64,000 bases of DNA. Origin: Diplolepis rosae. Lineage: Eukaryota; Arthropoda; Insecta; Hymenoptera; Diplolepididae. Below are positions 10,750 through 19,312 of the stretch, one piece after another. The notes under the pieces are model-generated. The model saw nothing but the letters and a program-made list of their open reading frames with translations, ran no database searches and was not told the origin of the DNA. How positions within the stretch are numbered: position 1 is the first letter of the stretch; each line of letters begins with the position of its first letter. The DNA lies in contig JAPYXD010000742.1 of assembly GCA_030998225.1 (NCBI GenBank), forward strand, positions 4,526,001-4,590,000. Reading direction: 5' to 3'. A program made the position numbers and the translations under genes.

Positions 10750-10979
10750 AGTCAGTAAAAGTGGGTCTTGCATATTAGTGCCCGATCAGCGTTTCGTGGG
10801 TAGATACTGATGCAGATTCTCTAGTCAAGGCCCGGTCAACGCCTGGTCGATTTTTTCTGGTCCAGGTATTCTAGTTGATACCCGGCCAATGCCCAAGTTC
10901 AAACAGGGACAAATCGGGCTATTTCTTCACGGGCTAGTGTATCGTGTCTTGTGTCATCCAGAAGTCCCAAGCGATTCAG
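10750..10979 (+). promoter_or_regulatory. probable 5' leader exon with splice donor
   Basis: GC-richer than its surroundings and ends in a near-consensus donor, GATTCAG then GTAAGTGG (intron from 10980). It contains three degenerate repeats of a CCCGGTCAA-like word (about 10780, 10830, 10885). No ORF runs through it. The intron to the next acceptor (TTTCTTCAG, ending 11044) would be 65 bp. The start is a guess. Confidence 0.4.
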
Positions 10980-11044
10980 GTAAGTGGTACTATTCTTTGC
11001 ATTTGTCTCATAATGTTCATAATTTAGTTAATTAATTTCTTCAG

Positions 11045-12776
11045 TTCAGATTTCGCATAGTAAGATTTTGTAATCATCATCAGTTTGTAAGATGGACAGC
11101 TGCGATCTTTTGTGTCGAAGATGTGTTAGCTGTCAGTTAATAATTAACCATGGACAACCAAGGATCGTCATCGAGCGGGTCACCCACCATCCCCTACTCT
11201 CTTTATATCGAGAATAATTCTCATTTGCCATACAATCTATTGGTGGATCGTGGCGTAGCTCGTGATCAAGGTGAGTGATTTTCTCCTTCCTTTTGTTTTT
11301 TTGTGTGTCGTCTGGTGGGGTGTGTTATTATACAAGTACAATAGCTTCGGTTTGTTATAATTATTGCTCAAAACTGTCTTCGCGTGTGCTTTCGTTGTTT
11401 TCACTTTTTTTTTTGCTATACATCTTGATCTGAACGATGGACGTTCTCGATGATGTGACGTTTCATGAATTCGTCCCTGGATCGGAAGAGGCCGTCGCTG
11501 ATTTTGATTTATCTCTTCTGGGTGATATAGCTCAGCAATGTCCGGTCTACGGAGGTGATGCGTCTTCTTCCGGCTGTTCTTCGAATTTAATTATAAATTT
11601 TCCTGAGTTTTCGACTGGTGCTGGGCGGTGCGTTTCGAGATCAGATAGTTCATCTCTACGCATTTCCTCAATAGAGGAGCGCCTAGGGATCTACCACGTC
11701 GCAGTTTGGGGTGTCAGGGCGGATACTATCATCTCAACTTTCGCGACTTGTTGTTCCGACATTTTTGGAAGGTCTGTGCCTGTCTCAGAGTTCACGGTAG
11801 TCCATAGGTTGGATGCTCGTCGCACGGGGTTTCTGTTGGCTGTGTACCCTTGCCCTCAAACGGAAAATTTTGCTGAAGGCTGCCGATTTTCAGCTTTGAG
11901 GGTTCTTCGTAGGAATCTGTTAACATGTGTGTAGCTGTTGATTTCAACTTATTTGTGAATTTTAATATTGTTGATTTTATTGTTAATTTTGTTTATTTGC
12001 TTCTTATCCATATATGTAATCAATTAAAATTTTTTGTTCCTTTTTTTTCAGGTTCTTATGTTCGTGCACCTCAGATTCCACCTGCCAGCTCTATGGGGCA
12101 GGTTTACAACCTAACCTCCTCTTTGGTGCCCTGCGTGAGGATTTTATGCTTCCTGACGCAAGAACTGGTGTCAGGAGTGCAGTTGAGTGGCGGAGCAGGT
12201 CGTGAACTCGAGCGGAGTGTGCATGTCGATCTGCACACTCTGACGGAGGCTTGTCGGGAGTCTCTTCACATAGTTGAAGGGTTGAACCAACTGGTTGTGG
12301 AGGACGTCTCGCCCTTGCCTGCACGACATCGCCGAGCTTGCTGCCATTCGGTGCCTTCTGCCATTTGGCTGGGGTAAATATCATGTTTCATTGCTATCAT
12401 TATTTTTATTATTATTTGTTGTGTATATATATTTTGATTTATTGGTTAATTTCTTTTTATGATTCTTTGTTTGTTTTCAGCGTTCAGGGTACCGAAGATA
12501 GGTTCTGTCGCTGTGGACGGTACGTGAGGATATCGACGGCGGAGCCTGTTCGATGTTCCTGTGGGCCCTTACTGGCTGGTTATGAAGGTACTTGAACTCC
12601 TTTCTTTTTCGTTTGGTGCCACCCTTTTTCCAATTTTAGATTCCTGATTAAATTCTTGTATTTTTGAGTACCGCGGCGTGAGGTGATTTACTGTCGTCGG
12701 CCAGTGATTAGAGGACATCGGGCGTTTCCAGGGCTCCGGAATTCTCCATATCGTCCTCGAATCAGATGTGTTTGAT
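11045..12776 (+). CDS. unrecognised multi-exon gene, basic Cys-containing protein
   Basis: Proposed exons: 11045-11270 (ATG at 11150 in AACCATGG; donor CAAG then GTGAGT), 12052-12373 (acceptor TTTTTTTTCAG; donor CTGGG then GTAAAT), 12481-12587 (acceptor TTTGTTTTCAG; donor GAAG then GTACTT) and 12669-12776 (acceptor TTTTTGAG; stop TGA). The phases fit at every junction (1, 2, 1). Exons are clearly GC-richer than the AT-rich introns. The product would be about 218 residues: a Ser/Gly-rich start, a helical middle (HVDLHTLTEACRESLH), a CxC...CxC pair (CRCGRY ... RCSCGP) that could bind a metal, and an Arg-rich tail. No known family. No transposase, RT or gag motif is seen. The last acceptor is the weakest link. 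Confidence 0.5.
11437..11934 (+). CDS. 165-codon ORF, possible alternative first exon or separate gene
   Basis: Starts MDVLDDVTFHEFVPGSEEAV, an acidic N-terminus. It continues through a Cys-containing middle (WGVRADTIISTFATCCSDIF) to a basic end (RVLRRNL). It lies in the large intron between proposed exons 1 and 2 of the gene above. No AG acceptor precedes it within about 90 bp, and a T-run precedes the ATG, so it looks like its own start. It is GC-rich like the flanking exons. No clear donor is seen, although GTGTGT near its 3' end is possible. Function unknown. Confidence 0.4.
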   Translation: MDVLDDVTFHEFVPGSEEAVADFDLSLLGDIAQQCPVYGGDASSSGCSSNLIINFPEFSTGAGRCVSRSDSSSLRISSIEERLGIYHVAVWGVRADTIISTFATCCSDIFGRSVPVSEFTVVHRLDARRTGFLLAVYPCPQTENFAEGCRFSALRVLRRNLLTCV

Positions 12777-13211
12777 TTGTTTTGTTGTATGTGTATGTGT
12801 GTGTGTGTTTTACGTATTTATTTGTTTTATGTACATTTTATGTATAGTATTTATGGATCTAGCTTGTAAATTTTTGTTGTCTCCTTTTTGAATTTTCAAA
12901 TATATATTAGGAATTTAAACTGATCGGTCGGTAAAATGCATTGATTTGATTCAATTTAAAAAATGTTTATTTTTGTTTTTTTTTCCGTTCATAATTATTT
13001 CATGGGTTTCATAATTGTATCAAGTCAATACATTTTATTTTCTTTGATTTATCCTTCTAAGCCATTTCCTTTTTCTATCATGAATAGTATTTAGGTTTGT
13101 TGACTTTTTCTAATTTTACTATATATTTTTTTTTGTATCATCCATATATCTATGTAGGCATATATGGGTCAAATTTATGTGTATACCCTATAAAGGTTTT
13201 TTTTTCTCAAT

Positions 13212-13214
<3 letters not shown>

Positions 13215-13246
<32 letters not shown>
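13215..13246. repeat. (TA)n microsatellite
   Basis: About 16 uninterrupted AT dinucleotides. The surrounding 12.78-13.38 kb is AT-rich with no gene seen. Confidence 0.95.
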
Positions 13247-13249
<3 letters not shown>

Positions 13250-13390
13250 TACAGATGGATATTGTCCGCTCTTTTAAAATTAGTATTTGTTGATCAAAAG
13301 TTCGTTGTTCTATAATTAATTTTAATATTAATTTTTCTTTCTCTTTTTCTTTTTCTAAATAAAATTCTTTATTATTAATAATACTGGCGA

Positions 13391-13577
13391 GAATGTTGCT
13401 GACGATGGTAGGCGTGCTTGTCATCTTGTCGCTTCCATTGGCATAGAGAGGCGGATCGTCGTTCTTCCTCTATGCTGTGGTGTCAGGTTGCATGCTCGGT
13501 GCCATACTGCTTCTTCTCTTCGCATGATTATTTTTCTCGCGCTAGCCATTTTATCGGGAGCGCCTTATCTCACTGAA
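13391..13577 (+). CDS. exon-like segment, RING-like CCG..H..C motif
   Basis: A GC-rich open segment ending in a strong donor (CTGAA then GTAAGT at 13578). The open frame reads ENVADDGRRACHLVAS and later VVLPLCCGVRLHARCH, which resembles the CGHxxHxxC half of a RING-H2 finger with the first His replaced by Val. The upstream AG (GGCGAG) has a poor pyrimidine tract. Its phase does not match the end of the exon at 12587, so it may belong to an alternative form or another gene. An uncertain exon. Confidence 0.3.
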
Positions 13578-13749
13578 GTAAGTTTATCCTACTGGACTGC
13601 ATTGATGCTTCGCAGGTCAATCTAATTACAGGCGTCGCTGACTGCTACTGTAGATTTCTTTCTATTTTATTTATTTTTTGATGAACATTTTTGGTGTAAC
13701 TTACCGTGTCCTCCCTCCTTAGATTTTTTACCTAATCAGAGTAGTCCTG

Positions 13750-15151
13750 AGTTGCTGAGGTAACCTTTTTCCAGTTTTCCTTTCATGCAGATTATGCTTA
13801 TTGGCTCCGGATTTTTTGTTAAATAAATCCAGGCAGATAATGAAGGTATTTAATTCCAATAAATTTCTTCTTCTATTTTCATCCTGATGTCACAAAGATA
13901 AATGGTGTCCTTTGATGGTCTTATTAACATCAAACACTCGCATGAGGTGGTTGTGGAAACTTCATGCTTGGGCTGGGTGTTTTCGCAAATGGTGTTGTAA
14001 AAGGTTTTTTAGCAATTATCATGGTATTCTTTGCTTACAAGAAAGAATTTTCTTTCGTCATTTGCCAGGGCAATATACGGAGTTTTTGGTATTATATAAA
14101 TGGATCCTGTTGTATTCAGAGATATTTGTTGATATACTGGATGTGCATAAATTTCGTAAAGCTGATACCCTGCCTTATCTAGTAAGGGTATGTCGATGGC
14201 GATGAGCAGTCGTCCAGAGCTGATTCTGAAATCTGTTTTTCCTAATTTTGATAATTCTTCTGTTCGAACATGTGAAGTGGGTATTTGAAATTCATATTCA
14301 CTTAGTTTAAAATGTAATTCAATAATAATTTTTTGGAGTTGTTCTTTAGTAAGAAGGAGTGGATGTAACCTTTTTTCTCGTGCTGCTTCGACTATCTTTA
14401 TAAATTGTTTTAAACTTTCGGCTCAGTGATTAAGTTTTATATCGATGTGGTAAGCCCATTGTCTTATTTTTCTGAAATATATGATGCTACTCCAGTATTG
14501 ATTATGTGATTCTATGTTTTTGATGGTCTCGTTTAGTTGTTGTTGTATGTTGGTGATCTCTTGCGATTTTTAATTTAATTCTAGGTGAATGTTATTGATT
14601 TCTGATTTGACAATGTGGGTCTGCTTTCTTAGAATTTTGCTAAGGTTATTTTGTCTGTCATTTAGTTCGTTGATAACGTTGTCATATTCTTCTGGGTCGT
14701 CGGAAGTCATCACTCTTATCACTGGTCCAACAATTGATCCAATAAAGCCTAATAAGGGTGGTTTTCGCTTCTGCATACTTGGGGGTGAGTTTTCTACTTC
14801 TAGTGTATCTTGTTTTATTTGTGCTAACATATTTTTAAATTCACTTTACTTCTGCAGTCTTCCTCTATGGATTGGTCTAAACATGTTGAATATACTTGTA
14901 CTTTGTTTATATTCGTCGATATGTTTTTAGATTGAAGGTGAGCTTGCAGGTGCTTTCGGATTCATATACACGACAATCCACCAATATGTACTCGTGATAC
15001 GCAAGGCTTCTACTTTGGCATAAAATAATCCAGGGTTGTTTCTCAATGGTTGAATTTCATATTGTGTTGGGGTGACTGGGGTTGTAAAAATAATGACGAT
15101 CAAAATCCAGGTCCATTTTACTCGGCCTTGGGTGAGATGTTGTTGGTCCAT
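13750..15151 (-). pseudogene. env: errantivirus-type env (F-like fusion protein) remnant
   Basis: Read 15151 down to about 13750. The N-terminus has a hydrophobic signal-peptide-like segment (residues about 13-28). A later frame (14830-14570) has a basic furin-like KRK followed by a hydrophobic glycine-containing segment and a heptad-like stretch including LRKQTHIVKSEIN. Downstream are paired Cys residues (about 14030-13950) and an open but stop-interrupted frame to about 13750. The order matches the Env of insect errantiviruses, related to baculovirus F proteins, which mediates membrane fusion. Several stops and frameshifts (near 14925, 14570, 14030) break it. No gag or pol of the same element adjoins it; Gypsy copy B starts 294 bp away. 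Confidence 0.7.
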
Positions 15152-15444
15152 TCTGCTACTGGATGATGCTGTCTATCAGAAAATATATATAAATACTTTT
15201 AAAAAAAATTTTATTCTTTTCCTGAAAAAGTTTCAATTAAACGAAAGTATGCTTGAATAAAATATGTAGAATATAATATAATAAAAAAACAATAAATTTA
15301 TAAATAATTGTATAAGAATACCAAAATTCTTTGAAATTAAATTTTTTTAATTTAATAAATTGGTCAAAAAGCGAACAAACTTGGATGAGCAGACAGGCAG
15401 AAACTTCTATTTTTTTAAAACCCATAATTTTATTTGAATAATAC
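15152..15444. other. AT-rich DNA between env remnant and Gypsy B
   Basis: No certain gene. The last 85 bases may be the upstream part of the hAT transposase that resumes after Gypsy B at 27795; reading across the empty site keeps a plausible frame, but the similarity is weak. Confidence 0.35.
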
Positions 15445-15686
15445 TGTCACGTCCCGCGACTCTACCGCCACAAGTAACAAGTAGATTAAGAAACCAATAA
15501 AGGGATCAAGACAGCATTACAGCGAGAGTGATTTTATCGACGCAAGTTATAGACAAATCTACAGATCAATAGGATGATCAATATGAAATTACCATGTGTC
15601 GTTATAATACCCACACATGATAACAAATCGACTGACCCAGAGAGAAAGTGAATAAAGCCCTACAATACCAACACACTACCGTCACA

Positions 15687-15754
15687 ACATGCGACTTGTA
15701 ATAGCATGTGACTTGTAATAACATGCGACTGGTCATAGCATGTTACTCGTCATA
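15687..15754 (+). repeat. four tandem 17-18 bp repeats upstream of the LTR promoter
   Basis: Units are variants of ACATGCGACTTGTAATAG, ending about 19 bp before the TATA box. The position suggests an enhancer-like role (inference). The same array is in the 3' LTR at +11408. Confidence 0.75.
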
Positions 15755-15772
15755 CTTGACCTTTCAAAGTTC

Positions 15773-15805
15773 TATAAAAAGCGAAAGTTCCAAGAGAAGT
15801 CAGTC
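15773..15805 (+). promoter_or_regulatory. LTR core promoter: TATA box and arthropod-type initiator
   Basis: TATAAAAA at 15773-15780 and TCAGTC at 15800-15805. The spacing from the first T to the presumed +1 A is 29 bp, ideal for RNA polymerase II. The identical pair is at 27181-27213, and the TATA box and TCAGTCC are also kept in the copy A LTR. Confidence 0.75.
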
Positions 15806-16251
15806 CAGTACCATCATCTCTACACCGCGAGTTCAGTTAGTTAGTCAACGTCCGATTTCTACAATGTGACCAACGCGAGTCCAGCCCAGTGCCATCGAAT
15901 CTATACCGCGAGTGCAATCCAGTCAGTCCAGCTTCACCAGATTACTACCGCTACTCAACCCGAATTCTAACTCGACGCTGAGTTCAACGACATTAGAAAG
16001 TGAAGGGGAATCGCCTTCCAAATTTTCTCGAAACTGGGATCGAAGAATCAACTAGATCAACTGTCTAGATTACGAATTTACTATACAACAGCAACTATCT
16101 GAAGATTACAAGTTACACTCAACTGACCACATTCGCTTACTGGACTCATTTGATCATCAATCAATTCAACTCAGGATAACTAGAAGGGTATTTCTAATTT
16201 TGATTCTATTTTACATTTCCATGGTGCTTACCTGATAAAATTACAATTGTC

Positions 16252-16257
16252 AATAAA
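16252..16257 (+). terminator. LTR polyadenylation signal AATAAA
   Basis: Lies 450 bp downstream of the presumed start, 125 bp before the LTR end. The copy in the 3' LTR (27660-27665) would end the genomic RNA. Confidence 0.55.
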
Positions 16258-16398
16258 TATATTTTATACCTAACCCTCCTCAATCACTGACTATTCCTCA
16301 TCCCTTAGAGAGGATCCTTCTGATCATGACATAAAACGAGGAGATCTTTTAAAAAGAGAAATGTTACGTTTCTGACGTAACATACCCAATCTCTTTTT

Positions 16399-16418
16399 TG
16401 GTGCATCGGCCGGGAATC
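16399..16418 (+). other. primer binding site complementary to tRNA-Gly
   Basis: TGGTGCATCGGCCGGGAATC is the exact complement of CCA plus the last 17 bases of insect tRNA-Gly(GCC) as I know it (…GATTCCCGGCCGATGCA). It starts 16 bp after the LTR end, farther than the usual 0-10 bp. Copy E has a diverged form of the same site at the same spacing. Confidence 0.8.
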
Positions 16419-16499
16419 ACTTAGTCAGTGAATGGGATATTGAAATTTTAAAATTACTAGGAATCAAAACCTGATAAAGTACAATTATAATTTATATGA

Positions 16500-16711
16500 T
16501 TTCACAACATTTTGTTAAAATAAAATAAATTTGATAAAATCACGAAAGGATTTGACCTTGAGGCTAACCTAAGTGATTAAATAATTATTTTATTTGAAAT
16601 ATTATTTTATTTCCTGATTTCTTGTTATTTTGTACACACTGTGTTAAAATAAAATAAATTCTGTTGAGTCACGCAGGGATTTGACCTTGAGGCTAACCTA
16701 AGTGATCAAAA
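16500..16711 (+). repeat. tandem duplication in the Gypsy B leader
   Basis: Two copies of a roughly 125-bp block, each containing GGATTTGACCTTGAGGCTAA then CCTAAGTGAT. The solo LTR inserted at the end of the second. Copy E carries one related block in reverse orientation (GCCTCAAGGTCAGATCC at about 30670). Confidence 0.7.
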
Positions 16712-18467
16712 TGTTACGTCCCGAGCTAAGGCGAGGGTAGGTTGGGAAAAGTAGGAAAAGGGAGGAAAGTTTGCTGATTAAATCAGAGTGGTAAATTCTG
16801 ATTATTTATATTTTTGTGGGATCGTGGTCACTAGTCAAACCTATGCGGCTCGAGTTGTTCACAATAATAACAAATTTGGTTATATTGCGGTGTACAAGCT
16901 TTATTAATTAAAAGATAGATATACAATAAGTTTTGAGATGCTTATGTGTATGACTTATACTACTTCTCAGGATGAGAAGGCAATATTAAGGGTTTTATGC
17001 GTTTATGAGTTAGTAATACAGGTTTTGAGATGCCTATATATGTAACTCACGCATTAAAAGTGTGCGTCTATATAAGTCAATAATACAGGTTTTGAGATGC
17101 CTATATATGTGACTTCCGCGTTTAAGTGTGTGCGTCTACAAGTTATCAATACAGGTTTTGAGATGCCTAGGTATACAACTCACGCACTACAATAGGCGTT
17201 ATAGTTAATATAATAAGTTTTGAGATGCTTATATATATAACTTAAGCTTTTTCCTTGCTTGAGAAGGCAAGAGAAAGAGTTTTGTCGTATATTTCTCCTT
17301 GTTGATAGCTGGATAACGGCACAATCCTGGCTGGAGTTAAGTAGTGCTAGTCAAGTAGTACAGGAAGCGTATCAGACAATCCAACTTGCTTGCTAAACAC
17401 TGGTTAAGTTCGTTTTCTGTAGATTTAACTCTCAGAACTCGACTTAATACGACGATACACGCATTTAACGGCACTTATTAATTCACGACCACCGGACTTG
17501 CACCACTTAAGGACCAGGGATTTTATTTACCAAGTACCGAGGTATTCCTTGTGTAAGATACCGATTTACGAATATCGAAGGGTCAATTCGTGACACCGAC
17601 AGTATGACTTGCGAACATAGTGATTACCGACGTTAAGATCTTGAAGACTGAACAGCTACTAGCGAAAAGACAACCTCCAGAGGTAAATCTGGGGTTTATA
17701 TATTATTGATTATTCCCATAGTGGGAGAGTGACTGCTAATTTGTAGATCGGCACGTACAGTGATAATTTGTTGATCGGCACGCGTCTGGCGGCAATGTCG
17801 ATGATCATGTTTACTGACAGTCGCGGAAACTCGTGAACTCGCGGCTAGTTCTCACGCAGGTCATACTATCGGGATCAAAGTCCATTGATGCTCGGTGCGG
17901 TATCTCTTTCTCTCGTCTTTTCAGCTATGTTATTTAATATATATATATATGTTGACAGGTCGGTGCAATTGTACTAGGTCATAATTGCACTGACTCATCT
18001 ATTATTTTACAACTTGGTTTATATTCTTATAGTATTTATGAAGTACATGAATTTTTGGTGTTTATATTCTAAAATATTATTCAAGCTAATTTGCGGATCC
18101 CCAATAATGTGATTGATATTATTGATTGATTATCCATTATTGGTTATCGCTGATTATTATGTGCTGTTGTTTGATTATTATTACCAATCATTTAATGGCT
18201 GTTCTTAACAATAATGAATATTATTGTTATTTTTATTAAATAATTATTAATTTTATATTGGCTTGGTTCTCTACATTACCGACGGTAAGGTAGTTTTCCT
18301 ATTCTATGCAATTCAACTGCCTTGTCGATCTCAGGTAATTATCCTATCGACAAGTAGTTATCATCGCAGTGATGTGATTTACGTTCGTCAATCGCCTGGT
18401 TGTATGTCGGGTTGCCTTGCTGTAGGCGCGATTTTTAAATTTCTATTAATTTTTACGGGATGTAACA
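16712..18467 (+). mobile_element. 1,756-bp solo LTR of a different retrotransposon
   Basis: Starts TGTTACGTCCCG and ends CGGGATGTAACA, an inverted 12-bp terminus with one mismatch. It is flanked by AAAA on both sides. It interrupts the leader of copy B: copy C continues directly from the matching leader sequence at 51385 without it. It has no ORF of note; short frames such as 18263-18487 lie inside it. Left by recombination between the two LTRs of a full element. The family (Gypsy or BEL) is not determined. Confidence 0.75.
16925..17245 (+). repeat. five degenerate tandem repeats in the solo LTR
   Basis: About 65-bp units sharing GGTTTTGAGATGCCTATATA with a following AACTCACGC-like word, at about 16927, 17030, 17088, 17151 and 17214. 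The first and last units are the most diverged. Confidence 0.75.
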
Positions 18468-18517
18468 AAAAGACTTATTTTAATTGAAATTTTATTATCG
18501 GAATTTCTGAAAGTGCA

Positions 18518-18821
18518 GAGATTATCACATAGCATTTTGTGCTTGAGTCATGCCTGTCTAATCTCGTACTTCTTTAATTCTAAATTGTTGACTAAGTTTT
18601 AATTCGAGTTAAAACGAGAAAAAGCAGCACAAGAGACTATAAGTCCTTTTTAGATTCGTTGAACGGTCACCATTTGATGACGATCAATTGGGTAAGGCAA
18701 AATTCAAGTGCTCATACAGTATCGTTTGGAACTTTTATTTTAACTCTGTTAACTAACAGAATATTTTTAATTGCAAAAGATTGACAAAGATGTTGTGCTT
18801 GAGTCAGGCTTGTCCAATCTT
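18518..18821 (+). ncRNA. two related hairpins in the Gypsy leader RNA
   Basis: Hairpin 1: GAGATTA (18518-18524) with TAATCTC (18559-18565). Hairpin 2: AAGATTG (18777-18783) with CAATCTT (18815-18821). Both loops contain TGTGCTTGAGTCA followed by a GCyTGTC word. The stems differ at the first and last pairs, yet each stays paired. Hairpin 2 is also intact in copy C (about 51695-51745). A structured element of the packaged or translated RNA is plausible; role unknown. Confidence 0.5.
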
Positions 18822-19312
18822 GCATTAATTAAATTCTGTATAATTTATAATTTTGTTTATGTGTATAATAAAAAATATAACAAAAATTTTTTTTTGTGAG
18901 TGTACCAATTATTTAAAAACCCATTTGTGACCTATACCATTCGACAATTATATAAAAAAAACATATCAAGTATCCCAGGTAAGACAAGGAACAAAATTAG
19001 TTTCAATAAGAATAAATTTGAAACAAAAAATTCTAAATAAATATTTTTTCTGTAAGCACATGGAAATTGGTAGAATTAAGGCATATTATTTTAAGAATTT
19101 TGATTGATGATTATAAATTTACCTGACTCGGAACATTGAGACAATTCATATTTTCTAATAACAAATTATTAATCACATTTATTGATTACAAAAATATTTT
19201 AAAATGAAAGATATTTGAAAAAATTTTCTGTTGATCCAAATTAATATTTATGTATTGCAATTTTAAAATCGTCTCCATGTACGTATCAGTAAATTTTATT
19301 TCATAATAACCT

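Larger units (their letters stand above)
15445..16382 (+). repeat. Gypsy B 5' LTR
   Basis: 938 bp. It holds its own promoter (TATA at 15773), an upstream array of four about 17-bp repeats (15687-15754) and a poly(A) signal AATAAA at 16252-16257. Confidence 0.93.

Noticed and set aside
12091..12384. Minus ORF of 97 codons
   Set aside because: Antisense to a plus-strand exon that has good splice sites on both sides.
13912..14205. Plus-strand ORFs of 97 and 72 codons
   Set aside because: Antisense to the env remnant, whose minus-strand frame carries the recognisable features.
16925..17245. Regular repeats that could look like a CRISPR array
   Set aside because: Units are contiguous, unequal and degenerate, with no spacers, in clearly eukaryotic DNA; they lie inside a solo LTR.
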